A stretch of DNA of 64,000 bases from Methylocella tundrae (GCF_038024855.1 NZ_CP139087.1:1-64000), one strand, 5' to 3'; numbered from the stretch's first letter, positions 8,832-18,032 are shown. The notes: generated by a model not told the origin, from the sequence alone. A program made the numbers and translations.

Positions 8832-9782
8832 ATGACCAGTTATGACTCCGAAATCGAAAAGCTGCGCGCCGAGGTGAGCTGCGCGACGCTGCTCGAGCGC
8901 CTGCCGCCGCCATGGCTGCTCGACCGGGCGGAAAGCACCAAGAACTGCCTCAAATACCGCCGCGGCCCGGGCGAAGTCATCATCGTCAACCACGGGGGCA
9001 GGGGATGGTGGGACGCGCAGAGCGACGCGAAAGGCGACGTTTTCGACCTCGCCCAGCATCTCGATCCTGGGCTCAATTTCGGCCAGGTGCGCAAGCTTCT
9101 GCGTCCGTTCATCGGTCTCGCCCCGGCTTATCCGGCCGCTTCAGCCCGCCGGCGCCGCGACTTTCCCGATGCGACGCCAGCTGAGAGATGGGAGCCGCGG
9201 CCGCCCCTTCGGCCGGCCTCGCCGGGATGGCAATATCTGACAATCGAGCGCGGACTGCCGGACCTGATCCTCAAGGCCGCGGCAGCGGCGGATGTCCTGC
9301 GCGAGGGCGCCTATGGAAGCCCCTGGTTCGCGCACCGCGACGAGGCCGGCCGCGTAACCCACGTCGAAATCCGCGCGCAGAATTTCAAAGGCTCGCTCGC
9401 GGGCGGCGTGAAGACGCTCTTCCGGTTTCCAGGCGGAGACCCTCCGTTCAAACGTCTCGTCGTAGCAGAGGCGCCGATCGACGCTCTCAGCATCGCCGTC
9501 ATCGAGCAGTGCCAGCCGAACACGCTTTACGCCGCGACCGGCGGCGGCATGGGCTCGGCGACGATCGCCGCGATCAAGCAGGTCCTCGCCGGAATGGCAG
9601 GCCAGCCCGACGCCTTCTGCAGCGCGACAGACGCCAATTCCGCAGGCGACCGCTACGCCGCCCGTCATCGAGAGATCGCCGAAAAAGCCGGTGTCGGCTT
9701 CGTGCGATTGCGACCGCCAATCGAAAACGGCGACTGGAACGACATCATCAAACAACAAGCCCAGCAAAGGGATGGATCATGA
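8832..9782 (+). CDS. TOPRIM/DUF3991-type primase-like protein
   Basis: 316 residues. The N-terminal half (VSCATLLERLPPPW ... HGGRGWWD ... KGDVFDLAQHL) resembles the CHC2/DUF3991 region of plasmid primase-like proteins. The C-terminal half is a TOPRIM fold with LVVAEAPIDALSI (Glu motif) and SATDANSAGD (acidic motif). A primer-synthesis or DNA-nicking role on incoming plasmid strands is the usual suggestion. The ATG at 8832 has GGAG eight bases upstream; the ATG at 8817 abuts its own ribosome site and is less likely. The stop overlaps the next start (ATGA). Confidence 0.78.
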   Translation: MTSYDSEIEKLRAEVSCATLLERLPPPWLLDRAESTKNCLKYRRGPGEVIIVNHGGRGWWDAQSDAKGDVFDLAQHLDPGLNFGQVRKLLRPFIGLAPAYPAASARRRRDFPDATPAERWEPRPPLRPASPGWQYLTIERGLPDLILKAAAAADVLREGAYGSPWFAHRDEAGRVTHVEIRAQNFKGSLAGGVKTLFRFPGGDPPFKRLVVAEAPIDALSIAVIEQCQPNTLYAATGGGMGSATIAAIKQVLAGMAGQPDAFCSATDANSAGDRYAARHREIAEKAGVGFVRLRPPIENGDWNDIIKQQAQQRDGS

Positions 9783-10843
9783 AACTTCCCGACTTTCTCC
9801 GCTTTGAACCTTTCAACAGGCTCAGGGACCAAATGAACATCCCTCGCGAGGGCCAGGGATCAATCATCGAAAGCAACCCGCAAGTAGAATCTCCCCCGCC
9901 GCCTCCGCCGGCTGCCCTTCTCGCCCTTCCCGCGCCGAAGGGGCGCGCCTACATTCTTCTGAAATCAGGCAATCGTCTCGATCTTCTCGATCCCCAGCCC
10001 GACGCGTGGACGGACGAAGACCTCGCGATCGGATTGTCGCGCACCTATCGCTGGGGCGGTCACTCCAAATGGCCTCTCCCGCTCAGCGTCGCCCAGCACA
10101 GCCTCACCGTGCTCGCCTTGCGCGAAGCCGAGGGACCGCTCACCGCCCGCGAGGCCTTGCGCGAGCTGCTTCACGACGCAACCGAGGCTCTTTTTGGTGG
10201 GTTTGATCCAGTGGCGCCGTTGCGTCCGCACCTTGGCCCCGACTTCGCGCGTCTGGACGCAAGCCTCCAGGCTGCCGTCGACCGGCGCTACCGGCTCCCG
10301 GCCTGGACCGAACTATCCTATGCACAACACAAACACGCCGATCGCCTCGCCGCCGCGAGCGAGGCTTTGCACATCGTCGGGTGGACCCGCGAGGAAATGC
10401 GTTCGAGCCTCGAGATCGGGCTCGAACCAATTGACGACGATCCGCTGTTCCCCCCGGACGGCATGAGAAATTGGGAGCCATGGCCGCCGACGATCGCTCA
10501 GGCCATGTTCTCCAAACGTCTCGCGCAGCTTCTCGCCAGAGCGGCGGTTGACGATGCGCTCGCCGAATTGGCGCCCGCCTTCTTGCGCCTGATCGCGAAA
10601 ACCAAATCCAGCCGCCTTCACCGCCTGCAGCCTGTGACCGGCAACAGCCTCAAAGACAAATACGTCTTCGTAGAGGCGCATGACGGTTCGGGAGCGCTCG
10701 AAGGGGTCGTCGTAGACGGCCCGCGCGACGAGGATGGCGACTTCGATCTCGAGGACAAATTCACGGTCTTCACCACCGACGGAAACCGCGAAGGGGAACT
10801 TATCATCTGCAACGGGGCTAACTGTCATGTCGAAATTCTCTGA
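9779..10843 (+). CDS. HD-domain phosphohydrolase
   Basis: 354 residues. After a Pro-rich linker (about residues 38-52) comes an HD fold: WPLPLSVAQHSLTV (first metal His), ALRELLHDATEAL (HD pair) and HKHADRLAAASEA (final Asp). This resembles YfbR-like 5'-nucleotidases, so a nucleotide-pool role is plausible but unproven. A C-terminal extension of about 100 residues is unassigned. It overlaps the preceding TOPRIM gene by 4 bases and the following helicase gene by 17 bases, so the three form one operon. Confidence 0.78.
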   Translation: MKLPDFLRFEPFNRLRDQMNIPREGQGSIIESNPQVESPPPPPPAALLALPAPKGRAYILLKSGNRLDLLDPQPDAWTDEDLAIGLSRTYRWGGHSKWPLPLSVAQHSLTVLALREAEGPLTAREALRELLHDATEALFGGFDPVAPLRPHLGPDFARLDASLQAAVDRRYRLPAWTELSYAQHKHADRLAAASEALHIVGWTREEMRSSLEIGLEPIDDDPLFPPDGMRNWEPWPPTIAQAMFSKRLAQLLARAAVDDALAELAPAFLRLIAKTKSSRLHRLQPVTGNSLKDKYVFVEAHDGSGALEGVVVDGPRDEDGDFDLEDKFTVFTTDGNREGELIICNGANCHVEIL

Positions 10844-12926
10844 TCCTGACTTCGTTCCCTTCCTGGATGATGACGACTACGCGGAATACGCCGCCTCCAT
10901 GCGCGACGTCGATCCTGTATCGACGGCGTCTTTCGACTCGATCGCTTCTGGGCTCACCCAGAAGCAGGTCGAGGCTGCCGCGCATCAGGGCGCTATCCTC
11001 GTCCTCGCCGGCGCCGGAACCGGAAAGACGTCGACGCTGACGGCCGCCGTCGTTCACCGGATCACAAACGATCGCATCCCCGCTTCTCGCATTCTCGCCG
11101 TGACGTTCACGAACAAGGCCGCCAATGAAATGGCGACCCGCATTCGCGACGCTCTCGGCGGGCAGCCGGCGCCAAGCTGGCTTGGAACCTATCATGGCCT
11201 CGCGGCGCGGCAGCTGCGCGAGACGCCGGAAGTCGCCGATCTCCGGCACAACTTCGATATTCTCGACGCCGACGATAGCCGCCGCATCATCAAACGCGCG
11301 ATGAAGGCCCTTAACCTCGCCAGCGACGACGACGAACCAAAGGCAGGTCGCGATCCCCTTAAGCTCATGTGCAACCGGATCTCGCAGTTCAAGGATAATC
11401 TGATGACGCCGAAAGGCGCCCTGGCGTGGGTCAATAAACGCATCGCCGACGCCGAACGCGACCGCGAGCAGATCGACGCCGCGGGCCTCCGCGCCGCTGT
11501 TCGCGTCTATGCCGACTACCAGCAGAGACTCCGCGAGACCAATGGCGCCGATTTCGGCGATCTCTTGATGTGGCCGACCCTCGCCATGCGCGGCAACGAA
11601 GAATATCGCGACCATTGGGCCTCGAAATTCGACTGGATTCACGCCGACGAATATCAGGACGTCAACTTCGCTCAATACACATGGCTCAAATCCTTCGCGG
11701 AAGATCACCAGCGCATCTTCGTCGTCGGCGACGATGATCAGGCAATCTACAGCTGGCGAGGCTCTGACATCTCGTTCATTCGCCGGTTTTCCAAGGATTT
11801 TCCCAGCGCGGTTCAGGTCCGTCTCGAAGAAAACTTTCGATCGACGGGCCATATACTTGATGCGGCCAACGCCGTCATCGCCCAGGACAAGAAGCGACTC
11901 GGGAAGACTCTCTTCACCCGAAAGGGCGATGGCGAACGCATCGAAGTCCTCACCTACCGCGACGCGCAGGCCGAGGCGACCGGGATCGTCGCCGAAATCG
12001 TTGAGCGCCATGCGAAGGGCGTTCGCTACGAGCACATGGCCATCCTTTACCGAAACAACTTCCTCTCGCGCGGCTTCGAGGAAGCCCTTATGCGCGCGCG
12101 CGTCCCATATTGTCTGATCGGCGACGTCGGCTTCTACGCCCGCTCTGAAATCAAGGACGCCCTCGCCCTCCTGCGTCTCGCCACGACGCCCGACGAGCGC
12201 CAGTCCGACGAAGCGTTCCGGCGCGTCATCAACGAACCGCGCCGCGGCTTCGGCGCCAAGGCGCTGGAGCTTCTCGACGCCGAAGCCAGCTTCTTCAACG
12301 TCTCTCTCTTCAAAGCCCTCGACACCGTCGCTCTGCCTCCGAAAACGAAGGCCGCCGGCGTCGAATTCGCCCGTCAGATCCGCGCAGTCGCAAACGAGCC
12401 TTCGCATACGCTCGCCGACCAGATTTCCCTGCTGCTCGACGCCACCGGCTATCGCGCCATGCTGCGCGACAGCAAGGCCGAGACCACCGAGGACAAGCTG
12501 AAGAACCTCCAGGAGCTTCTCGAAATCGCCGGCGGCTTCCACACAGCTCGCGAACTGCTCGACCATGTCGCGCTCGCCACCAATCGGCCCGACGAGGACG
12601 ACACCAGAGTCGTTCGCCTCATGACCCTCCACAAGGCTAAAGGACTGGAGTTTCCCCATGTTTTTCTGCCGGCCTGGGAAGCCGGCACGATCCCTTCGGA
12701 ATATAGCGACCGCGACGAGGAAAGACGGCTCGCTTATGTCGCGCTCACCCGCGGCATGAGCCGCGTGACGATATCTCATTGCGGCTTTCGTCGCGGCGCC
12801 GCCGTTCCGTCAGCCTTCATCGACGACATCCCAGACGACAATCGCGTTTTTGGCTGGCTGCGCGACCAGAACCGCGCTCGACCCCAGCCATCACCCCGCG
12901 CGCCGCCTGCCTTCCGCAGCTTTTAG
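10827..12926 (+). CDS. UvrD/Rep-family superfamily 1 DNA helicase
   Basis: 699 residues with the SF1A motifs in order: Q-motif (GLTQKQVEAA), Walker A GAGTGKTS near residue 60, TFTNKAANEM, Walker B HADEYQDVN near 274, VGDDDQAIYSWRG, EENFRST, VRLMTLHKAKGLEF near 600, and the C-terminal VALTRG. It should be a 3'-5' ATP-dependent helicase acting in plasmid replication or repair. The start at 10827 lies inside the upstream gene; an earlier in-frame ATG at 10734 adds sequence that is antiparallel noise to the HD gene. Confidence 0.93.
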   Translation: MSKFSDPDFVPFLDDDDYAEYAASMRDVDPVSTASFDSIASGLTQKQVEAAAHQGAILVLAGAGTGKTSTLTAAVVHRITNDRIPASRILAVTFTNKAANEMATRIRDALGGQPAPSWLGTYHGLAARQLRETPEVADLRHNFDILDADDSRRIIKRAMKALNLASDDDEPKAGRDPLKLMCNRISQFKDNLMTPKGALAWVNKRIADAERDREQIDAAGLRAAVRVYADYQQRLRETNGADFGDLLMWPTLAMRGNEEYRDHWASKFDWIHADEYQDVNFAQYTWLKSFAEDHQRIFVVGDDDQAIYSWRGSDISFIRRFSKDFPSAVQVRLEENFRSTGHILDAANAVIAQDKKRLGKTLFTRKGDGERIEVLTYRDAQAEATGIVAEIVERHAKGVRYEHMAILYRNNFLSRGFEEALMRARVPYCLIGDVGFYARSEIKDALALLRLATTPDERQSDEAFRRVINEPRRGFGAKALELLDAEASFFNVSLFKALDTVALPPKTKAAGVEFARQIRAVANEPSHTLADQISLLLDATGYRAMLRDSKAETTEDKLKNLQELLEIAGGFHTARELLDHVALATNRPDEDDTRVVRLMTLHKAKGLEFPHVFLPAWEAGTIPSEYSDRDEERRLAYVALTRGMSRVTISHCGFRRGAAVPSAFIDDIPDDNRVFGWLRDQNRARPQPSPRAPPAFRSF

Positions 12927-12992
12927 ACCAGCTGGCGTCCGGCCCTGCGCAACGAACCGCACGATCCGCTCGCCACAAGGAAAAACAGACCT

Positions 12993-13247
12993 ATGATCTC
13001 TGAACTCACCAAACTAATCGGTTCGATCGAGTCCGATAGCGGCTATCTGACAAGCGAATGGCTGGAACGGCTGCGGACCTTCGACTTCTCTCTTCGTGCG
13101 GCCGCGCGCTTTCTCGCCTGGCTACCCGGCATCAAACCGCATCTCGCATGCTGTACCATCACCATCGAACATGGCGAAAATGACCTCGGCTCGCCTGTTG
13201 AATTTATCGAGTTTCGCACCGGCGGATGTCCGGCGCGGAAGACCTGA
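12993..13247 (+). CDS. Small orphan protein (84 aa)
   Basis: Unrecognised. AAGGA lies about ten bases before the ATG. The product is a mixed alpha/beta protein (SELTKLIGSIESDSGYL ... HLACCTITIEHGENDLG). It overlaps the next small frame by 22 bases. The two could be one gene split by a frameshift, since the second continues a sensible domain. Confidence 0.55.
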   Translation: MISELTKLIGSIESDSGYLTSEWLERLRTFDFSLRAAARFLAWLPGIKPHLACCTITIEHGENDLGSPVEFIEFRTGGCPARKT

Positions 13248-13465
13248 TATCCGTCATGCTCGGACAAACCTGGATTGCCCATTTTCACACCGAATGGACC
13301 AAGGGTCTTTCCCGCGCGGATTTCGCCCTCTGGCATCCGCGCGCCCGAGCCGCGCTCGTCAAGGCGGTCTCTATTCGCGCCGGCGCGCCCAACCCGGCCC
13401 CCACCCCGCCTAGCTTCGATTTGAACTCCCAAACTGCTGAGACAAACGAGACGACACGCGAATAG
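13226..13465 (+). CDS. Small orphan protein (79 aa)
   Basis: Unrecognised. It starts inside the preceding frame with a weak GGCGG site. It contains the aromatic-rich segment LGQTWIAHFHTEWTKG and a Pro/Thr tail. It may be translated by coupling to the upstream gene, or be the second half of a frameshifted single gene. Confidence 0.5.
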   Translation: MSGAEDLISVMLGQTWIAHFHTEWTKGLSRADFALWHPRARAALVKAVSIRAGAPNPAPTPPSFDLNSQTAETNETTRE

Positions 13466-13490
13466 AAGGCGCTACCGCATTCCCGCCCGC

Positions 13491-13565
13491 CGCCGCAAGG
13501 GGTCGGGAGGCGCGGAGCCGCTGCGCTGGTCTCCGGCCTCCCCGCTGCGCGCCCTTGCCCCGGCG
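13491..13565 (+). repeat. Family-1 structured element, copy B, ahead of ardC
   Basis: Outer arms GCAAGGG / CCCTTGC; inner stem GGAGGC-CGGAG / CTCCG-GCCTCC closing the loop CCGCTGCGCTGG shared with copies A and E. It ends about 60 bases before the ardC start. Confidence 0.65.
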
Positions 13566-13624
13566 AACGGGATACGGCGCGGAAGGACTTGTTCGAGGAA
13601 ATCAAATGGAAAAGGACAGTCCCG

Positions 13625-14602
13625 ATGAGCCGTTTCAAACGCAATTCCAACGCCGCTCGCAATGACAGCTACCAAGAACTCACCGACAAGATCGTCGCCG
13701 CGCTGGAAACCGGCGTGAAGCCCTGGCGGCAGCCATGGGATCCCGAAAAAGCCAGCGGTCCTTCCGCCCCGATGAACCCCACCACGGGGCGCCGCTACAG
13801 AGGAATCAACACCTTCGTTCTCGGCATTTCGCCGCTCGCTTTTGCGACCCAGGATCCGAGGTGGTGCAGCTACAAGCAGGCCGCCGAACGCGGCTGGCAG
13901 GTCCGGCGCGGCGAGACGTCGACCAAGATCTTCTTCTACAAACAGCTTGAGGTGAAAGACGACGCCTCGCCAGGCGGCGACGATCCCACCGTCAAGCGCT
14001 TCCCTGTGATGCGGACCTTCAGCGTCTTTCACGCGTCGCAGATCGACGGCATCCCGGAATTCACGCCGGCGGGCGCGCCGAAGACCCTCCCCCAAAGAGT
14101 CGAGGACGCCGAAGTGATATTGAGGAATAGCGGCGTCTCTATTCGCATCGGCGGCGACGTGGCGTTTTATTCACCAAGTACAGATCACGTGCAGCTACCG
14201 CCGGATGCCGCCTTTGCTTCGCCCGAAGCGCGCGCCGCGACCGCGTTGCATGAGCTTGCACATGCCAGCGGGGCATCGCATCGGTTGGCGCGAGATCTTA
14301 CCGGTCGATTCGGCTCTGCGTTATACTCGCTCGAAGAGTTGAGAGCCGAGCTCGCAAGCGTATTCATTGGAAATGAAATCGGAATACCATCAGATATACC
14401 AAATCATGCGAGCTATATCAAGTCCTGGATTGACGCATTGAAAGACGACAAACGCGCGATATTTCGCGCCGCCGCTGATGCGCAAAAAATCGCTGATTAT
14501 TTGCTCGCCTTTCACCCGACCCTCGCCGCCGCTTCGGACGATATTCCCGAGGAAGACGACGAAGCGAATGAAACGACTTCCCCGATCGCCAAAGCAGCGT
14601 AA
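13625..14602 (+). CDS. ardC: ArdC-type antirestriction protein
   Basis: 325 residues. The N-terminal ArdC domain (YQELTDKIVAALETGVKPWRQPW ... GRRYRGINTFVLG) binds single-stranded DNA in the family. The C-terminal half is a zincin-like metalloprotease with HELAHASG near residue 208 and a downstream acidic helix (YSLEELRAELASVFIG). ArdC of pSA shields incoming plasmid DNA from restriction. The ATG at 13625 has AAAAGGA at good spacing; the upstream ATG at 13589 lacks a site. Its position behind a structured leader suits early expression after conjugation. Confidence 0.9.
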   Translation: MSRFKRNSNAARNDSYQELTDKIVAALETGVKPWRQPWDPEKASGPSAPMNPTTGRRYRGINTFVLGISPLAFATQDPRWCSYKQAAERGWQVRRGETSTKIFFYKQLEVKDDASPGGDDPTVKRFPVMRTFSVFHASQIDGIPEFTPAGAPKTLPQRVEDAEVILRNSGVSIRIGGDVAFYSPSTDHVQLPPDAAFASPEARAATALHELAHASGASHRLARDLTGRFGSALYSLEELRAELASVFIGNEIGIPSDIPNHASYIKSWIDALKDDKRAIFRAAADAQKIADYLLAFHPTLAAASDDIPEEDDEANETTSPIAKAA

Positions 14603-14677
14603 CCCGACCGCCCTGCCTCGACGACAATCGCAGCGGTCAGGCAGCGCAGCCTTCTTCCACTCATTGGAGTTCACATC

Positions 14678-15184
14678 ATGTCAGACAGAAGCGCCGCCGA
14701 AATTTGCATCGGCGGAACCCTTAATGATGCCGCAGCGATCGATCGCCTGGTCGAAGCGATCTTGTCGCAAAATGCCGGCCCTGAGTACGGTTCCCGGTTT
14801 CAAGACGCCGCCGAGGCCCTCGATTACATCAAAGAAGCGATCGCCGAATCGGGGCCGCTGCGCCTTTTCGACAACGAAGTCGCAGGCGGCAGCTTTTGGG
14901 ATCTCGAGCCAGTTTTACGCGAACTCGGCCTCACCTATTTCCGAGCGGACGACGGGCATTACGCCTATTCGGCCGAGGCCGTCTTTTGGGAACCCGGATA
15001 TGACGAGCCGCGCTCCTGGACCGGCAACAACGAACACGTGCCTTGCCTGACCGCGACGGAAATCAGGAAGCTCTTGAGCGAAGAGACACTCACCGCCGAA
15101 CTCGAACTGATCGAACGCGCGGAGAAAAGCGAATTCCCGTTGCGCGCAGACCCGGCGGCGCTCGACGCCGCACTTGCGCAATAA
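14678..15184 (+). CDS. Orphan acidic protein (168 aa)
   Basis: Unrecognised. A soluble, acidic protein with aromatic motifs GGSFWDLEPVL and YSAEAVFWEPGYDEPRSW and a helical C-terminus. No signal or membrane segment. Upstream CATTGGAGTTCACATC gives a GGAG site. It follows ardC by 75 bases and probably shares its transcript. Acidic soluble proteins in such positions are sometimes DNA mimics; that is only a possibility. Confidence 0.6.
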   Translation: MSDRSAAEICIGGTLNDAAAIDRLVEAILSQNAGPEYGSRFQDAAEALDYIKEAIAESGPLRLFDNEVAGGSFWDLEPVLRELGLTYFRADDGHYAYSAEAVFWEPGYDEPRSWTGNNEHVPCLTATEIRKLLSEETLTAELELIERAEKSEFPLRADPAALDAALAQ

Positions 15185-15217
15185 ACGCAAATAGAAATCC
15201 CAACTCCGGAGACCCTT

Positions 15218-15376
15218 ATGTCCAACAATATTGTCGAGATGAGTCGCGTCCGACAGGATGACGAAACACAGCTTTGGGTGATCGAGATATTCTCGGCTGT
15301 CAGCCAGAAATGGCTCGTTCAGGGCGAGTTTCCGACCGAAGCCGAAGCCCGAAACGATCTGGTAAACTGGCGATAG
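15218..15376 (+). CDS. Small orphan protein (52 aa)
   Basis: ATG preceded by CCGGAG. The product (MSNNIVEMSRVRQDDETQLW ... FPTEAEARNDLVNWR) looks like one beta-hairpin and helix of the kind seen in small plasmid proteins handling input/output residues. No family is recognised. It is followed 11 bases later by the next small gene. Confidence 0.6.
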   Translation: MSNNIVEMSRVRQDDETQLWVIEIFSAVSQKWLVQGEFPTEAEARNDLVNWR

Positions 15377-15387
15377 CGGGGGCATCC

Positions 15388-15618
15388 ATGAACCAGCGCA
15401 ATCCCAAACCCATTCTCACACCGGACCAAACGGACGCCCTGCGCACATTCGCAAAAAGGAATGGCCGCCGCTGGAAATCGAAGCTCCTCGGCCTGTGGAT
15501 GGATGGGCAAGACTGGCGCGAACCCGAAGCCCCTTTTCTGCGCCAGATTCGCAATACCATCGGTCCGTCTGGCCTCAACCGCCTAAAGCTCGCCGCGCTC
15601 AACCAAGCTGGCCTTTGA
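15388..15618 (+). CDS. Small basic orphan protein (76 aa)
   Basis: ATG with a G-rich site (AGCGGGGG). A basic helical protein with a plausible DNA-binding core (LTPDQTDALRTFAKRNGR ... WKSKLLGLWMDGQDW). The frame is open further upstream to 15274, but that part overlaps the preceding gene. Unrecognised. Confidence 0.6.
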   Translation: MNQRNPKPILTPDQTDALRTFAKRNGRRWKSKLLGLWMDGQDWREPEAPFLRQIRNTIGPSGLNRLKLAALNQAGL

Positions 15619-15931
15619 ACCGGGCGCCAAACGGCGCCAGACAACAATGACAATTTGGCAACGGTCAAATTAAAATACCGCGCCAAATCCGGCGCTATCT
15701 CCCGAGCGCCCCGACCCAGGACGCCGCAGCGACTCCACACTTCGCATCAAATGCGAACTGAACGCTGCTGACACACGGCGCACGCCATTCGCCGGCTGAC
15801 CACCGCAAAAAAAAGAGCCGCTCGCGCGAAATTTCCGCGCGGCGTTCGCGCGCGCGCCCGTCAACCTGATCCCATTCGCTTTCACAACCCTTCGCAAACG
15901 CTCTTCGAAAAGAAGACAAACGGAGTTCTTA
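15619..15931. other. Intergenic region with a GC hairpin
   Basis: About 310 bases before the outer-membrane gene. It contains the near palindrome CGCGCGAAATTTCCGCGCGG around 15820 and an A-run, which could be a terminator read from the right. No gene is supported. Confidence 0.45.
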
Positions 15932-16750
15932 ATGAAAACCTCGGTATTCACTTTCGCTCTCACTTTCTGCGCCGGCGCGACGTTTCTCGGATCGAGCATG
16001 GCTGCGCCGCTCGAAACATCGCCGGTCCAGCCGAGCGCGGACGCAAAAATCGTCCTCGCCTACAGCCAGCTGGATGAGCCCCCGCTCGCGCCGCACAATC
16101 AGCTGAAAATGGCGCAGCTTCACAAACACAAGTCTAAAAAACACCCGCGGCGACATCTTGCCCGGCGCGCCATCAAACATAAGGCGCCGCGGCTGGCCCA
16201 CGCCAGCGCTCCGCTCGCGCAATATCCGCGACCGGAGATTTCCGTTCCCAGACGCGTTTTTGACGGTCCTTACGCCGGATTCGAAGCTGGCGCCCAGAAC
16301 GCTTCAGGCGCGTTCCGCGCCCCTGCTTTCGGCTCCTTCCCCCCTATTCAACCAATGCGAGGCGCTTCTTCTTCCTTCGGCCCCGGTTTTTGGGGATTTG
16401 CAGGCTATAACGTCCCGGTCGGCAATGTCGTCGCGGGCCTCGAAGGAGACGCCGGCGTTGCGAGCCCCTATGGCGGTCTCACTGGCGCAAGCGGATCCCT
16501 CCGCGCCCGCCTTGGCGTCACCGTCTCGGACGGCGTCATGATCTACGCGACAAGCGGCGTCATGATCGCGAATCACGCGAACCTGATCCAGAATTCAGGC
16601 GCGCTGGAAGCTGGCTGGACCGGTGGCGGCGGCGTCGAGACATTCATCGCACAGGGACTGTCCATCCGGGTCGAATATCTTTACGGCCGCGGCGTCGATG
16701 GTCATTTCGACACGAACACGATCCGAAGCGGCGTCGCGGTCAACTTCTGA
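15932..16750 (+). CDS. Outer-membrane beta-barrel protein
   Basis: 272 residues with a Sec signal peptide (MKTSVFTFALTFCAGATFLG, cleavage near Ala25). A His/Lys-rich linker (about residues 60-95) precedes an OmpA/opacity-like barrel: GPYAGFEAGAQNASG, GFWGFAGYNVPVGNVVAGLEGDAG, and YLYG before the terminal Phe expected for barrel insertion. Rhizobial Omp31/Omp25-like porins share this pattern. A surface-exclusion or envelope role on the plasmid is possible but unproven. Confidence 0.78.
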   Translation: MKTSVFTFALTFCAGATFLGSSMAAPLETSPVQPSADAKIVLAYSQLDEPPLAPHNQLKMAQLHKHKSKKHPRRHLARRAIKHKAPRLAHASAPLAQYPRPEISVPRRVFDGPYAGFEAGAQNASGAFRAPAFGSFPPIQPMRGASSSFGPGFWGFAGYNVPVGNVVAGLEGDAGVASPYGGLTGASGSLRARLGVTVSDGVMIYATSGVMIANHANLIQNSGALEAGWTGGGGVETFIAQGLSIRVEYLYGRGVDGHFDTNTIRSGVAVNF

Positions 16751-16883
16751 CATGACGCAATGACCAAAGCGGCGAGACTGACGGCAACCGATAGTAGTCG
16801 CCGCTCCTTCCCAACGAGGCATCAGCCTCCGGCATCCTTGCCCACTCTGCGCAAACTAAGAAAAAAATAAGAAAAAGCTAATC

Positions 16884-16990
16884 CCACAGGCAATCCGAAC
16901 GCCGCAAAGGGCGGGGCCGCCGGCCTCTGCGTTAGGCCGGCGGATCCTGGCGCAAACGCGCCACCTTTGCCCCTTTCGGATTGCCTGTGG
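16884..16990 (+). repeat. Family-1 structured element, copy C, with perfect 16-bp outer stem
   Basis: Perfect inverted arms CCACAGGCAATCCGAA (16884-16899) and TTCGGATTGCCTGTGG (16975-16990) enclose GCAAAGG / CCTTTGC and two hairpins, CCGCCGGCCT / AGGCCGGCGG and TGGCGC / GCGCCA. The fold is a three-way junction. From GGATCC onward 32 bases are identical to copy E. The following gene starts 43 bases later. Confidence 0.75.
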
Positions 16991-17033
16991 ATGGGCCTGG
17001 ACATCTTCACGAAGAAGACAAAAGGAGGCCCTA

Positions 17034-17363
17034 ATGACGATCCAGAATCAACCCTACGCCCTTCAACCAATCGGAAATACGGCAAGCCCTTTCGATTCGC
17101 TCGACGCCTTCGATTACGACGCCGCGCGCCGGGAAGGATGGACTATTTCCGATTGCGGAGTTTACGGCGACGGATCCCGCCGCGTCGAACTGCAGAAAAC
17201 CGACGATCCAATACAGGGGGCTCCTCTTTTCACTGAAGATCGCGCTGCCTGGGCTCACGTCGTCCAGCAAGCCCGACGCGGCTCATCCCTTCACTACCTC
17301 GCTCTCCAGCTTATCGACCGGCGCGAAAAACTCGCCGTCGAGGCCCACTGCGGAACCTGGTGA
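17034..17363 (+). CDS. Orphan protein (109 aa)
   Basis: Strong AAAGGAGG site eight bases before the ATG. Unrecognised soluble protein (SPFDSLDAFDYDAARREGW ... LFTEDRAAWAHVVQQAR) resembling small plasmid proteins with an alternating beta-alpha pattern. First gene behind structured element C; the next gene starts 3 bases after its stop. Confidence 0.65.
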   Translation: MTIQNQPYALQPIGNTASPFDSLDAFDYDAARREGWTISDCGVYGDGSRRVELQKTDDPIQGAPLFTEDRAAWAHVVQQARRGSSLHYLALQLIDRREKLAVEAHCGTW

Positions 17364-17366
17364 AAC

Positions 17367-17762
17367 ATGGGAAAACATATCCTGCAAATCGGCCTGACGC
17401 AGGCCGCTCCGCTCCCCGCTACAATGGACTTTTCTCTCCAGGCTCCCGATTTCCTCGGAACGTGGAATTGGCGCAGCCGCGCGCGAGGCGAGTCCGTCAC
17501 AGCCTGGGCCGCCCGCGTCGAGGCGCAAGAGGCCGAGGTTAAAAGGCGCGCCGCGGCATGGCTTCTCAAGGGTCAAAAAGTTCGCGTCAACCACGATCCC
17601 TTTACTCTCGGACACAGCCTCACGGATCGCATCGGCGTCATCCACGGCCGCTGCAGACAATGCTTTTCCGATTACGTCTATGTCCGCTTTGAGCCTGCCG
17701 AAGGCGAAACAGAGAGCAAGGTGCGAATGCTCGGCCTCGAGTGTCTTGCGCCGATCGATTGA
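17367..17762 (+). CDS. Orphan protein (131 aa)
   Basis: Starts three bases after the previous stop and is therefore coupled to it. The C-terminal half has an SH3/KOW-like look (GQKVRVNHDPFTLGHSLTDR ... IGVIHGRCRQCFSDYVYVRF), suggesting a small beta-barrel. Function unknown. Confidence 0.62.
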   Translation: MGKHILQIGLTQAAPLPATMDFSLQAPDFLGTWNWRSRARGESVTAWAARVEAQEAEVKRRAAAWLLKGQKVRVNHDPFTLGHSLTDRIGVIHGRCRQCFSDYVYVRFEPAEGETESKVRMLGLECLAPID

Positions 17763-17828
17763 GATGCGCCCGCGCCGGAAGCCTCACGCTCTTCCAGCAA
17801 GGAGCATCATTTCACAGGAAATGCGCCT

Positions 17829-18032
17829 ATGGCGGAAAACCATATTCACCGCATCATGAGAGAACGCGAAGAAGCCCATCAGCAACTCAGGCAGGTTCGC
17901 GAAATGCTTTGCGACATCGAACTTTATCTGACCAGCGCGAAATTCACCAGTTCGCCTGACGATGACTATGTTCATGTTCGCACCGATATCCTACCCAAGA
18001 TCGCAGCCGTGCGTTTCGCCGCAATAGGCTGA
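17829..18032 (+). CDS. Small helical orphan protein (67 aa)
   Basis: ATG after CACAGGAAATGCGCCT. The N-terminal two thirds is a predicted coiled coil (IHRIMREREEAHQQLRQVR). Unrecognised. Confidence 0.6.
   Translation: MAENHIHRIMREREEAHQQLRQVREMLCDIELYLTSAKFTSSPDDDYVHVRTDILPKIAAVRFAAIG

Noticed and set aside
8560..8913. Upstream extension of the WGR gene on the minus strand
   Set aside because: Low-complexity sequence that overlaps structured element A and the TOPRIM gene.
10818..12779. 653-codon open frame on the minus strand
   Set aside because: It is antisense to the UvrD-like helicase gene, whose motifs are complete; the frame follows from GC-rich codon bias.
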